Shown: piece by piece, positions 26,183 to 38,033 of the stretch
Layout of the letters: each line of letters opens with the position of its first letter
Position numbering within the stretch: position 1 is the stretch's first letter
Source: Setoptus koraiensis
Taxonomy: Eukaryota; Arthropoda
NCBI GenBank assembly: GCA_048013815.1
Contig: CM106585.1
Span: forward strand, 17,546,001 to 17,610,000
Direction of reading: 5' to 3'
Length of the DNA stretch: 64,000 bases
Position numbers and translations under genes: made by a program
The notes under the pieces: generated by a model
Databases searched by the model: none
The model's input: only the letters and a program-made list of their open reading frames with translations
Told to the model about the DNA's origin: nothing

Positions 26183-27763
26183 ATGCCTTGTCAATCCTCA
26201 ATCAACAAAATGAACAAATTCGAATCAGAATATCACGATCATGAGACGAACGACACATGGCACGATTTATTTATGGACATTAACGAATCATCCGCTTATC
26301 ATAGCAAAGATGAAGCGTTAAAAGAAGAAAATTCCAACCTAAATCGATATATTAATGTGGCCCCATATGATCAGAGTCGCATTAAACTCTCGCGTACTCC
26401 TCAAGATTACATTAATGCGAGCTTAATCAAAGTGCCTCAAGCTAAGAGAAGTTATATCCTCACCCAAGGACCTTTAGCCAACACGGTAGCTCATTTTTGG
26501 GTTATGGTATGGGAACAGGATTCGCGTGCCATCATCATGCTCAATAAATTGATAGAGAAATCAACACCGAAATGTGAATTTTATTGGCCAGAGGGGAAAG
26601 GTGATAAAGCCATACTTAATTTGAATGATGTTAAGCTTACAGTCAAATTTGTGTCATCGCACAAACGTAGAAAAAATTTCGTAGTGCGCGAATTCCTACT
26701 TACTGACCATGTCACAAATCAATCAAGAACTGTAATACAATTTCATTATACTGAATGGCCCGATTTTGGTCAGCCCGCTTCTCCCGTGTCCTTCCTGAAA
26801 TTGTTAGCCGCTGTTAGAAGTTCTGGAGCTTTGGATCATCATGGCCCGCCGGTAGTTCATTGTTCAGCTGGCATAGGTCGATCTGGAACCTTCTGTCTCA
26901 TAGACAGTGTACTCTGTATAGCTGAGAATGCAAGATCGACTAAAGGTATTATTATAAAAGACATCCTTCTCGAGATGAGAAAGCACAGGGCTGGACTAAT
27001 ACAGACTTCGGAACAATTACGTTTTTCCTACATGGCCATTATATATGCCACCAAATTGCTTAATCTTGAATCCGAAAAATCTTCCACTTCGAAGCATGAC
27101 CTGCAAAAGAAGGTCCCTAGCTATCCCGAAGGCACTAACAATGGTTCCGGCACAACCAACAAATCAACAAAGCGACCTAAAGCACCCGTCGACGAGCCAC
27201 AAAGTTTGATAGAAGCCTTGGAATTTATAGATAGTGATGACGATGACTTCAAACTATCTGATGATCCTGCTCGAATTGAGCCACCACAGGTTAAGATAGC
27301 CAAGCAATCAACAACACTCGTCTTGACAAATCACGGTTTGCGTTCTTCGCCTCCATCAGATGTGCTAACCAAGACGACTACACCTGCCACTCTAACCATA
27401 ACCAAGCCCGAAACGAAATCTTCATCAAATCTTGCCCTAGAAAATAACGTCCTCGGCCAAAATCCTCTACCAAGTCCAGGCCAACTTTTGAATCAGCCTC
27501 TTCTAGGTCAGAAATCGTGTTCCGATGATTCTCCTTCAGGTACGAATATACTGCAAAGAAGGAGAGATAGAGAATTACGTAATCAAAGATTAGCCGAGAG
27601 AACAAGAAACATCAGAGAGAACATGAGGAGTAATGAGGGTCGTGTTGAAGAGCGTGCTAGAAAGTTGAGATTTTTAAAAAAAGCTAGTGTGACGTGTGGG
27701 ATCGCTGTAGTAGTTTTTGGTTCGGCGATATATCTATACTACAAAAGCTATTTTTCTAACTGA
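26183..27763 (+). CDS. Non-receptor protein tyrosine phosphatase, PTP1B/TC-PTP (Ptp61F) type
   Basis: A single-exon phosphatase of ~526 residues that dephosphorylates phosphotyrosine on kinases and signalling proteins at the ER surface. The ATG at 26183 (MPCQSSINK) or 26210 (MNKFESEYHD) could start it; the latter places the catalytic Cys at 218, close to human PTP1B Cys215. The catalytic domain carries the pTyr loop (RYINVAPYDQSRIKL), DYINASLIK, YILTQGPL, the WPD loop (TEWPDFG), the P-loop HCSAGIGRSGTFC and the Q-loop QTSEQLRFSY. A long acidic and Ser/Pro linker follows. The C-terminus is a hydrophobic segment (CGIAVVVFGSAIYLYY) ending KSYFSN, a tail anchor as in PTP1B. The domain order is complete. 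Confidence 0.94.
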   Translation: MPCQSSINKMNKFESEYHDHETNDTWHDLFMDINESSAYHSKDEALKEENSNLNRYINVAPYDQSRIKLSRTPQDYINASLIKVPQAKRSYILTQGPLANTVAHFWVMVWEQDSRAIIMLNKLIEKSTPKCEFYWPEGKGDKAILNLNDVKLTVKFVSSHKRRKNFVVREFLLTDHVTNQSRTVIQFHYTEWPDFGQPASPVSFLKLLAAVRSSGALDHHGPPVVHCSAGIGRSGTFCLIDSVLCIAENARSTKGIIIKDILLEMRKHRAGLIQTSEQLRFSYMAIIYATKLLNLESEKSSTSKHDLQKKVPSYPEGTNNGSGTTNKSTKRPKAPVDEPQSLIEALEFIDSDDDDFKLSDDPARIEPPQVKIAKQSTTLVLTNHGLRSSPPSDVLTKTTTPATLTITKPETKSSSNLALENNVLGQNPLPSPGQLLNQPLLGQKSCSDDSPSGTNILQRRRDRELRNQRLAERTRNIRENMRSNEGRVEERARKLRFLKKASVTCGIAVVVFGSAIYLYYKSYFSN

Positions 27764-27840
27764 ATTATCACAGTCCAAAGTTATTTATTGAGTTAAAGAT
27801 CTATTAGACAAAGGGATTAAGTGTGTTTCCCAAATTTAAA

Positions 27841-27943
27841 TAAACGCGCTGTCCAGGCGCACGCGCACTCTACACGACCTATAGATCATATGTATTTTTG
27901 TTTATATTCTAATCGTGTTTATATTCATTGGAAAATGACATCG
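27841..27943 (-). repeat. Dispersed repeat copy (partner at 17028-17131)
   Basis: Reverse-complement copy of 17028-17131, just downstream of the phosphatase stop and probably inside its 3'UTR. Confidence 0.9.
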
Positions 27944-28151
27944 ATCTAAATCGGAACTTTCCAATTTTCTTATTATTAATCTGAAGAATCTACTCATTCC
28001 ACACTCTATCCGCACCATTTAATTAATCCTTATTGATCAAAAATAGGCGATTCTTAGTGGCTTAGTTAAAGAGCCTTACTACCTTCTTTGGAAGAAGCAT
28101 TTGTTATAGTTGATATACTTACCCCACACTTTGAAGCCTCAATTGATTAAA

Positions 28152-29333
28152 ATGTCCGCGATACCAACTGCTCCAGAGCAGCTCAAAGCAATCAGACCTT
28201 ATATGAGCATTGCCTTGACGCTCGACCAAAAACACCCCGAGGTAGCATACTGGTGCCGATTGTACTCTGTCCAAACAGCCTTGAAAATCGATAGAAAATC
28301 TCCTGAGTGTGTAAGCTTTCTAACCGCAGTTATGGACTGGATGGAAACGGTAAGATAAAATAACCAAGAAAAAAGTAAGTCTATTTATATCAATATAAAT
28401 CTAAAGCTGATATAACCATATTCTCTCGCATCGTGTAAACATGTTTCTACTATAGTTTAAGAAGAGTCATCTAGATAACGAGGCTATCACCAATGAGACT
28501 GTTGGTTCAGCACAAGTAGAAAATTTGGCTATCAACTTGTTCAACGCTGTGGACACCAAGGATAGGAATGGCGTAGCTAATTTGCAAACTGTCAGAGCGT
28601 TTTTCACCTGCGGACACATCTTTGAGGCCATGGCAGTATTTGGACCTGTAACAGAAGATATAGCTCAGAAAGCAAAGTATGCCAAATACAAGGCTACATA
28701 TATTCAAAAATGCTTGAAAAATGGCGAAACACCCTTACCTGGACCTATCGAGGGTCTAGAGAGTAGCGATAGTGTTCCAGGTCCCAAAGAAGGTGATCTC
28801 GATAACATCAATGATCAACCTAAGCAAACAGATGATGCAAAAGGCCCCGACTCGACTCTCACTACAAATATTGATAGCCGCAAAGATCTTGATCATACTC
28901 CAGCTCCTGAACCTTTCAAAGTGAACCCTGGACAATTTCCATCGCCAAAATCGAACCCTGAGGTCAACATTACCTCTCTACCTACCATCAGCAATCTACC
29001 AGCATCTGTTTCTGGTAACAAATCTCCTTCGGAACTAAATCACCAGGCATCACTAACCTCCCTGAGCACGATGTTAGACAACAAATTAGTTGCGACTAGT
29101 AAGTACTCCGCAGTATATCCTTCTTTCTCTCCTCTTCTCTTCGGCGAATTGGTATGATTAACTCTATTTATCTTATATCGCTCTCAGATGGTCAACCTTT
29201 GAAGCCGGAAGAAGTTATTAAATCACAGAAGTATTGTAAATTTGCTGGAAGCGCGCTTCAATATGATGATATCAAAACCGCAGTTATAAACCTAGAAAAA
29301 GCTCTTAAGATACTGAATACTGGCTCGGAATAA
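28152..29333 (+). CDS. vta1: VTA1 / LIP5, VPS4 cofactor of the ESCRT pathway
   Basis: A 328-residue protein that stimulates the VPS4 ATPase during ESCRT-III disassembly and multivesicular body formation. Exons are 28152-28349, 28456-29098 and 29188-29333, all GT-AG with matching phases (0 and 1). The start ATG (MSAIPTAPEQLK) follows AAA. The N-terminal MIT-like region includes VAYWCRLYSVQTALKID, DNEAITNETVG, AFFTCGHIF and YKATYIQKCLKNGETP. The middle is a Pro/Ser-rich linker. The C-terminal VPS4-binding domain lies in exon 3 (SQKYCKFAGSALQYDD, then NLEKALKIL). Length and domain order match the family. Reading through the second donor would lose the VPS4-binding end. Confidence 0.95.
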
Positions 29334-30516
29334 GCAACTTGACCTGACAAGCAAACTTCGTACAGATTAACCTCCCATTATGATTTGTCAAGAATCGACT
29401 GCATCAATTGTTATAAATTATACTCATTGTAATAGTAGACATATGACGGCGTTAACACAAACCATCACACCGTAGTCAAAGTTAGTCTTATCGCTAATAA
29501 CCATTGTTGTTCCCAGTTTAAAGTTAGACAATGAGATTCCCAATGCCCAGATTTGTAGATTATTTGACAATATCATACCTTAAAACTAGAGAGTCAATAT
29601 ATATAAATTGACATTCTGGTTTTCCGGTATAGATACAATCGAACTGTTTATAATTACATTTAAAAACCGGCAACAATATTTACATGTACAGAGTAACAGG
29701 ATTAATAAAAAAGGATGTGCTTGCAACAAGATACTCGACTAACTGGAGGCCTTAGATCCCGTCACGAGGACCAAGTTGTAGGTTCCCCTAGGCGGACAGA
29801 AGAGTGTTACTTGATGCCAGAAGCACTGGTGGATCCGGCACCAGAACAACGATTATGTCCCCATGAGGCGGTTTACGAATTATCTTCTTTCTGCCTCTTA
29901 TGATTCGTTTTCGGCATGGTCATTTAGTTCACTAAGTATAATTATCATAAGTTTTATTCAAGTTTATCATCATCATCGGAAAGTTGATTCCTTCATGGAA
30001 TGCTGGTTACCAAATCGAAAAAAATCAGTTAGTATGACACGAAGGTAGCTCATGGTGAATCTGTGATTATGCTATCGAATATTTTCGCAGCATTTGGTTG
30101 CGATCAAACAATGTTACTTACTAACTTTGCAAACCTACAATAAACTGAATGCTATTGATTCGCGATACACAACGTTCTTAATCGATGTCCAGTTTAGTGC
30201 TTTATTTGAGTTTTAGTATTTTATCAGTCATTTCTTTAGATTAGCAGTGAATAAACAAGCTCATCAAGGGTTAAATCAAGTATGCTCATGATGTAATCAT
30301 TTTTGTTCTTGACCAGCATCTCCGAATGTTAGGATTGTTGAATAGATTGTTGTTTTTTGTTGTTTTAGTTTACAATTAGTGTTATATGCATGCTCATGGA
30401 TGTATATACAGTGATGGTCTTATCTCAGCATCTTCTGGTTTAGTGTTTTCGTGACTGTGAGCCTCAGTTTCGGATGTTATGTGCATCTAAAACCTTATAG
30501 TCAGATGCCTGATGGA
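29334..30516. other. 3' region between convergent vta1 and GRINA-type genes
   Basis: AT-rich, no coding sequence recognised. It should hold both 3'UTRs. Confidence 0.6.
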
Positions 30517-31577
30517 TTAATCATCGCTCATCCTTTGGAATATTTCCAATAGGAATAGGAACATTTGCACAATGTCCACATACAACAATATTGCGCCAAG
30601 AATGTACTCTTCTGGGCTTAATTCGTCTTTTCTGCCGCCCATGATAAGCTGCGTATCATACACTAGATAAAGCATAACTAAGAAGGCCCCAAATATGGCC
30701 AATATTAACGATCCCAATCTAGCGTTTGATGGGCCCAATATTAAAATTATAACTAATCCAGCAACCATGTGTATGATTGCCAAAATGCATAGTACTGTAC
30801 CGCAAGCTGTCATATCAAATGATGTGTATTTGGCGAACATTGTTATCGCAATCGTTGAGGCGGCACAAGCGAGGGCCGCATACAATACAACGCTTGTGTT
30901 ATAACGGCATGATATAACGGCAGCTTCAAGGCCCATTCCAAAGGTTAAGAGTGATAACAGGATGAAATTAGTTGGAAATGATCTCCTCGTTGATTCCACA
31001 CAAACCAATGTGAGATAAGTTACGAAGAAGATGATCATGCCCAAGAAAAGCCATAGTTGATTCTTCGCAAAATAAAGTTTCATGTCTTGGTTAAACACAA
31101 ATATGGCAATCAATAATACTGTAAATGAGAGTTGGGCAGATAAAATAGAGTAAACCTTCGACACAAAGGCATTTCTGGTTTCTTTTTCCGAGAAGAGGCC
31201 TGCCCCAACAGGAGCACTCCATCCGCCAGCATTTGCGTTGGGATCGACATGAACCGACACTATGATAGAGAGAGAGAGAGAAAGTAATAATTGAAATATA
31301 TAATTATAGTAAGTATTAGATTAGAGTCTATGTTATAGATGATTGCAGGCTGATAATATGGTTTGATCGCGAACTAACCATTCGGATTGGGAGGGTAACC
31401 GCCCGGGTTGTAGCCGGCCTGTGGATAACCTCCCGGTGGCGGGTATCCAGACTGAGGATAACCACCAGGTTGAGCGTATCCGGCGCCCTGGTAGCCGGGC
31501 TGACCGGGGTATACGTTGGGCACAGCAAAGCCAGGCTGAGGATACTGGTTCTGAGGATACTGGTTCTGGGGATACAT
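30517..31577 (-). CDS. Lifeguard / GRINA (TMBIM) family membrane protein
   Basis: A two-exon gene of 313 residues. Exons are 31577-31379 and 31259-30517; a Val codon is split G|TG. Exon 1 encodes a Pro/Tyr/Gly/Gln-rich cytosolic tail of PQNQYP, GYPPPGGYP and similar units, as in GRINA/LFG1. Exon 2 encodes the Bax-inhibitor-1-like fold with seven hydrophobic helices, including LSAQLSFTVLL, TNFILLSLLTFGMGLEAAV, GTVLCILAIIHMVAGLVI and YLVYDTQLIMGG. It ends EEYILGAILLYVDIVQMFLFLLEIF, the family's C-terminal signature with its Asp residues. Members sit in ER, Golgi or plasma membrane, affect calcium leak, and protect against apoptosis. The isolated second-exon frame has no real start codon. Confidence 0.93.
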
Positions 31578-33641
31578 GGTTACTGAGCTCAGGATAATAA
31601 CAAATGTGTGTTATTCAATGTTGTATGCAATAGTTTCACAATTACTCAATTGATTGATGAAAAATGAACAGCTCAAGTGATAATAGATATTAAACGCGGT
31701 CCTCTCAATGTGTAACTGTTGGAATCTATCTTAATAAAATGCTGGCCCTAGTGTCCAGTAAAGCGGGATAAATCTTGAGCCAATAGTGATAATTAAATTC
31801 CTATTTCTGATATAATGGTAGCTGACAGAATTCAGTTGGTAGCAATTTTTTATTTTTAATTGAGATTCACAAATCAGATGAGATCTCGTGATCGATACCC
31901 GATATTCAGCCGATAGTAATTGTTTGATTGTGTGATGCAAATGATAGCAAACATATTAGTCACTACTGTTTGAAATTTATTAAGTAGCTGTGATGGTAAT
32001 TATTGTCCGTTTGTTGTAACATTGACAATATTAATAGTAATATTGTTATATTTTATTAGTTGAGATGTTTATTTCTGATTTAAACTCACAATGAATCATC
32101 ATTGTTCTCTAATTTCTAGCAAGTTCCATCAACGTTGTGTCTATTATGTAATTGGCAAACAACACATGAAACTAAGGTAACACATTGAGCTCTGTGTGGG
32201 GAAGTGCTGTGCGCGAACAGTTGCTGTGCACGACCAATGTACTGTACACTGTAAACATATTGTGGGCTGGACCGGGGGACAGCGAAAGTTCAGCGTGTAC
32301 CATTCATTCGTGTTGCACACACACAATTATAAACGTCGCAAAAACACTAATCATGACTCATTGTCAGAGTGATCTCGCATCAGTCACATTTTCTGCACCT
32401 TGTGATTCTACATTTACATAAATTCATCTAATTGGATTTGTCCAATACATATGTCATAATCATGTTATCCTGTATTAGTGTTTTCATTATGTATGCTTCT
32501 GTATAATTGTGGGTGAGACGACTTTGATGAAATAACTGGCGTAAGTGTATCAGCCAAGACTGTCCGCTTTTCAATTATAATTACAGACACATGTAAACAC
32601 CGAACAGTAACAACTGTATCAGTATTGAACCACGGAAAGGCTAGCAGTTGCATGCTACTGAAAACGAACTCTTCCGCCATAACTTTCCACTTAAATCTTG
32701 TCAATCCATAGTCTATCAACTTTTCTCTTGTATACCTAACGCTTTACATAAGAACAAGCTTGAGCCCTCTCTTTCTCTCTGCTCGCTCTTCTTTTGATCA
32801 TGTAAGAGTGATTATTTTACTTTGAGGCCCACCCTTTACCTACTCGTGCCACACCGATATACTCTGACTTTGAATGCATGTACTCCGGTGCATTTCTATC
32901 TCTGGTTATTGACGGCCAATTTCGAGAGTCTCACAATTGTCGGAGAGATTCGAAACAATCGAAGCCTACCTCTCCGTCGTTTCGAATACAGCACAGATGG
33001 TCCAATTCTAAGACCAATTCAATCTCAGAGGCCAGTACCAAGTTTAAGCAACAACAATGAAATCAGCAGCAACACGTTCAAGCGCCTCTCTCCTCAGTCC
33101 AACAAGGGCCTGTAGTTACCCAAAACGTTTTAATGCATCCCATTCAATCTACTGTCGACAGTCATTTTCAAAACTTGAATCAACGCTTTATATTCACAAA
33201 GAGAAAGTCTTTGAGAATTGCACAAGACAATGCTCGATATTCGATTAATTGTGCATGTTTTCGCAGATATTTGTGACGGAATTCGCCGATCTATGACAAT
33301 GGTTGCTGTACGGGTCTTTTCATTGCAAAAATGAAAAAATTTGTCGCGATCCATGTCTCAAAATATAAAGGCTTTGTCGGAATTTTCGTTTGTTATTTTG
33401 TGTTTTTTGCGTCTAGACAGACACTAGTTTAGCTGCTTGCAATGGAACAGTTGTCAATTTATCCTTCTGACTTCTTCGCGGCACTCCTAAAAATAGTTTC
33501 TACAAAAAATGCGATCCAGATACATGGATAGTTTGATCGCTACTGATTCGGACTGATTGTTTAAAGTTGTACTATATTGAGGAATACGGCTTCTGGAAAG
33601 ATTCCTACATTTAATAGACTGTCTTGTAAACTAGCAAAAAA
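31578..33641. other. Intergenic; no gene recognised
   Basis: AT-rich. An open frame on + at 32822-33115 (Ser/Asn/Pro-rich end) has no splice or domain support. The last ~200 bp should contain the promoter and 5'UTR of the gene at 33642. Confidence 0.5.
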
Positions 33642-35219
33642 ATGACTCGTCTTGCACCTGGATACATCGTGATATGCCTACTACTATCATTAGTAGCGAG
33701 CGTTTTCTCTTCTATACCCTTTACCGTTCCGGGCAAGTCGAATTGCCAAAAAAATGTCAAATATTGGATCAAGCATAAATTTCACTTCTTAGAATTCAAA
33801 CATTGGAACAATTTCATCGAATGTTTCGAAGAAGTTTGCAATGATGATTCATTGAAAAATGATGCTAGATTCGCTCCTTATATAAGAAATAAAGAGCCTA
33901 TTCTAGCTTTGAAAGATGTCATACTACAGAGAGATTTTTGTCATGGACAGAAGGCACAAGTGATGGTGGATTATGGAGATCGATTTGTAAAACCATACGA
34001 TAATTTGCACTGGACTGAAGATGTCAAAAATGATCTGACTGCAGATGCGGTTGATGAGCCAGAATTGACTAAAGAGCCTTCGGTGGCCGTGAATGACAAG
34101 GACGACGCAACAATTGTTAAAGGTGATATAGATAGTGATTCAGAGGACAAGGACCCCACTCCCATTACAGATTTGGATGTTGAAGATATGGAGGCCAAAG
34201 CCCAATTGTTAGCACCATTCAGAAGAATGTACTATGGTTATGTTGGTCAAGTGGCCAAAATTTGTTTCGCACGCATGCAGAGAAGAGTATTGAAGGTCCT
34301 AGAACAGAAACCTGAATTGTTTTCGAAGAAAAAAGTCGACCAAGACTTGATCGATGGCCAAGAGGAACTCTGTAATCTAGTTAATGTAGATCATGAGCCC
34401 TCTAGCAAAAAGAACCAATGCTACCAAAAACTATCAGCGTTGCATCTAGATCCATTCTTTCCAAAACCGGGCGAAGACAGCAAGAACAATGAGAGTGCCG
34501 CTACAACTAGTGGAGATACTACTGCAGACGCTTTCTTGGCCAAAATAGACGCTTATCTGAAGAAGAATCAATCAAAATATGCAGAAAGCGTAGATGCATA
34601 CAAAGAGGCTGCAGATAAGCTAACTAAATCTTGTGCCACGCTTAAATCATTTTACGATGCAGTCATATCACCAGCTACTGTTTTTGCCTCGGCCGGCTAT
34701 GTTATTGACTCTGCTGTGATTGTCAAGAAGGCTGAAAAGGACAAAAAATTAGCAAAATGGCTATCCATACAACGTTTGTGTGATCTGATACTTCGTATAG
34801 AATATGTTCCGTTGAAGAAAGAAGAGGGCGCTCAGTCAGAAAGTGACATTAATGAGTATAGTCTCAACATAGATTTTACGCGAACAATCAAAGGTGACGA
34901 ACGATTCACTATCATCGTTTTCAATCACGTCGACTACATAAGATGTCGCGGAAAAAACTATTCACTCTGTGGCTTCATCTACGTACATCCGAAAAGGTCT
35001 ATAGTCATAGCGCTGGTGATAGGCATAGTTATTTCCGCTCTGACTGCCGGAATCGGAACAGGAGTGACCCTCTTGGTATCAGGAGCATCCGTTAAGTTCG
35101 CGACGATGATTGGAGGTGCTATTCCCTTGCATGCTGCTCATTCTACTGGTGCAGTTGCATTTAGCATACCGAATGTTTCCGCATTAAATGGAGTTTTAGG
35201 TGGCTTGGGTGGCAAGTAA
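33642..35219 (+). CDS. Unrecognised secreted or membrane protein with signal peptide
   Basis: A single-exon 525-residue protein that I do not recognise. The ATG at 33642 opens a clear signal peptide (hydrophobic residues about 8-24, ending VASVFSS). The mature part begins with a Cys-bearing region (about 30-110, four or more Cys). An acidic stretch follows (about 130-185, rich in Asp/Glu/Lys) and then a long Lys/Glu/Ala-rich helical region with spaced Cys. Near the C-terminus, SIVIALVIGIVISALTAG (about 453-470) is a plausible membrane segment. The last ~40 residues are small, Gly/Ala/Ser-rich and end GGLGGK. This suggests a secreted or type I membrane protein. It could be lineage-specific. 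It converges with the NHL gene 255 bp downstream. Confidence 0.8.
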   Translation: MTRLAPGYIVICLLLSLVASVFSSIPFTVPGKSNCQKNVKYWIKHKFHFLEFKHWNNFIECFEEVCNDDSLKNDARFAPYIRNKEPILALKDVILQRDFCHGQKAQVMVDYGDRFVKPYDNLHWTEDVKNDLTADAVDEPELTKEPSVAVNDKDDATIVKGDIDSDSEDKDPTPITDLDVEDMEAKAQLLAPFRRMYYGYVGQVAKICFARMQRRVLKVLEQKPELFSKKKVDQDLIDGQEELCNLVNVDHEPSSKKNQCYQKLSALHLDPFFPKPGEDSKNNESAATTSGDTTADAFLAKIDAYLKKNQSKYAESVDAYKEAADKLTKSCATLKSFYDAVISPATVFASAGYVIDSAVIVKKAEKDKKLAKWLSIQRLCDLILRIEYVPLKKEEGAQSESDINEYSLNIDFTRTIKGDERFTIIVFNHVDYIRCRGKNYSLCGFIYVHPKRSIVIALVIGIVISALTAGIGTGVTLLVSGASVKFATMIGGAIPLHAAHSTGAVAFSIPNVSALNGVLGGLGGK

Positions 35220-35474
35220 ATGATGACTGATAGGATATATTCAGGGCACAATTCAATATATGTAGTGATTAAGTATATCTTTCGATTGTTTATCGTTGGC
35301 GAAAATCGCAAATCAATTTAATAATATCTTTATTTGAATGACATCTTGTATCGTTGATAACAATTATTTGAGAGTGACATATGGTAATATTGTTGTGTAT
35401 ACCTAGAACAAACATATAACAGATTTCGTCTGATTATGCTATCAGAAAGAGAATTAACGGTTTCGTTTATGTGT

Positions 35475-37917
35475 TTATGACAGCTGTTGAATTGAATTTA
35501 TAAATAATGTGTTCAGGATAAGTACGTGGTGATTGTTTTTAGCTAGAGTGACAATGTAACCTTCTCTTGTGATCTTCAAACCACAACATCTCGATACTTT
35601 AACATGTGGACACTCAAATTGAGATACAAAATTACCATGACTATCAAATACCACAACATGAAATCTATTACCATGCGAATCACCGACTAGAATATCACCG
35701 TCGTCTGATATGTCAATTCCGTTTGGATAAGATGTAAGACCATCATGTCCGATCTTCCTTAAATATTCTCCTTGCTCATTGAAAACAACTACACAATGAC
35801 CTTTAAAATCGCAGATAAAATACTCGTTGCCTCCTCTTATGTCTGATTTCACGGCTATATCTGAAGGCTCTTTCATGTGACCAGAGCAATCAAACCATCC
35901 ATTGAGTACACCGGTTTCACCAGATATTATATATACGGTGGGTGATACAGAATCAACCACAATGATCAATCCTTCTTGAGTTATAGCAAGTCCAGCTACA
36001 ATATCTATATATTGAATTCCAATTTTCTTAACAAATGCTCCATCCTTGGTGAAAAGTTGCATTCTCGACCTTTCAGCGCCTATTTCGGAGATTTTGTTGA
36101 TAGATAAAGATCAGTTGCTTGTTAGGTCGTAATCGAATATAGAAGATAACTGATAGTAGACTACGTGATCTATAGTGATTCACTTTATGTTATTTACCTC
36201 TATCACAAACAACGTACAACGGGCCATCCTGAGCACTAGCGGAAGTGGAGGCTGCAGCGGCCGCTAATGGGGAATGTTGCAAAATGGCAACTTTGCGTGG
36301 ATTCCACAGTTGACCCTCTTCTTTTCCAGGTGAACCGAACTGACTGACAAATACTCCACTTTTGTCAAATATACATATCCTATGATTGTTTGTATCAGCA
36401 ACAACAATTTCCTGATTTGTGCCCAAACAGAACCCATGTGGACTAAAGGAAATTTGATCAGTTGCAAGAGAGTGATTTGTTTTTAATTTGTTAATCTACT
36501 ACGATTTGAATTGTGTCTACTAGGTCGAGGGTGAAGGATGTTTAGATTATCGGATGCACTAAAAATTATTCGTCTCGTTGAATTTACCTGTTGAACTGAG
36601 CCCTGCCACTGCCTAAATAACCAAATTTGTGCCTAATCTGCATACTATTTAATCTATTATTGGGTTTTCCTCCCATGAGAGGGCTAGCCGCTGCTGAGCC
36701 CCCACTAGTGGGCGTCGAAAGTGTATTCCTAACAAGGCTACTAGAGCTTCTGCAAATATCACGGATTTAAAATAGATGATAGAAAATGGTTTTTAATGTT
36801 TAGCTTTTACGATTAGTTGATCAGTTGACAGGTGGTAACATTTAACGAAAAGAATGTATCATTGTTATTTGAATAGTGTACTTACGAAGGCGAAGGTGAT
36901 AAAAGAGGAACTCGATCGGGTAGAAGTTGCCGTCTAAGATGGCCAGGCGAGGAGCTGGGGCTTAGCAAGCTCGAAGATGTGGTCAGCGATCGAAGGGTTG
37001 GGGTTCTTATAAGTGATGTGGGCGATGGAGTAATAGAATGTAAGCCACTGGCGTGGCTGCTAAGACTATGACTATGTGATAGTCCCGATCCTATAGGTGA
37101 TGGTGTATGCGAAGACGATGAAAAAACATTCATGTTATCTTGTTGTTGGCGAAGTTGGTGATGTTGTTGTGTCAAATTGCGATATGTCTGGTCCAGATTA
37201 GCGCTGACCGCAGCAACAGCGCTACTAACGGGACTTTGGCGATGATGTTGCTGATGTTGTTGCTGTTGTTGGCATTGTTCTTGTAAAACAGCTAATTGGC
37301 TTAAATTGTTGATAGCTGCATCAGTAAGAGAGGTTAATAGACCGTCCGTATTGAGACCATCATCATCATTGTCATCGTTGACATCATCGAGATCATCGTC
37401 ATCTTCATTATCAGTATTGTGCTGTTGTTTGTTGTTACCAGTGTTAGCAACACTATTAATAATATTATTAACATTATTGTTGTTGTTATTGTTGCTACCG
37501 GTGTTGGTATTGGTGGTATTGTTGGCGACTGCATGGCTGGCATTACTACTACCAGTGGAACCCTGATGTTGATGATGGTGTTGCAAATGATGGCTCAATG
37601 ATTGGTGATGTGATAAATGTTGTTGCTGTTCCACTGCGCTCTTAGTGAGCCGATTTAGTTGGTTAGCTAATTGTTGTTGTGTGCTGTCTTGGCGATGATT
37701 GGCTATATCATGTTGATTTAAGTTGCGTTGATCATTGGCGCTGCCAGTTGCTGCAGAGGCGGTGGATATAGGTGGCTGGGGTCTCATGTTGATGACACTC
37801 TTGTACATGTTTAATTGAGCTTGTAACGATCTGATTTGTTGTTCTCTTCGCTCCAATTGTTGCCTGAGGTCAATGATAGTGGCCTCCTGTGAGGCCAGCA
37901 TGATGTTGCTATTTTTT

Positions 37918-37961
<44 letters not shown>

Positions 37962-38033
37962 TTGCGGCTGGCTCTGGCTCTGGTTCTGGTTTTGGGGTTG
38001 TTGTTGTTGCTGTTGTGGATTGTTCTCACCCAT
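35475..38033 (-). CDS. NHL-repeat protein (TRIM-NHL / NHL-1, Mei-P26, Brat group) with polyQ and coiled-coil N-terminus
   Basis: Exons are 38033-36886, 36749-36588, 36442-36198 and 36079-35475; phases 2, 2 and 1 agree at every junction, giving 719 residues. Exon 1 ([12 protein letters not shown]) encodes polyQ, a short coiled coil ([19 protein letters not shown], about residues 50-80) and long Gln/His/Asn/Ser tracts. Exons 2-4 encode an NHL beta-propeller: [115 protein letters not shown] and [17 protein letters not shown] domains bind RNA or protein in translational repressors. No RING or B-box is in the window, so more 5' exons may exist to the right, or this is a RING-less form. The coil alone also resembles the zipper of cGMP-dependent kinases, but the splice frame ties it to the NHL exons. 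Confidence 0.85.

Noticed and set aside
32822..33115. 97-codon plus-strand frame
   Set aside because: The end is Ser/Asn/Pro-rich and could be an exon, but there is no ATG in a good context, no acceptor/donor pair and no recognisable domain. An alternative frame is also open.
36264..36467. Frame overlapping the NHL exon
   Set aside because: Wrong frame of the exon that encodes [14 protein letters not shown]. It has no NHL residues.
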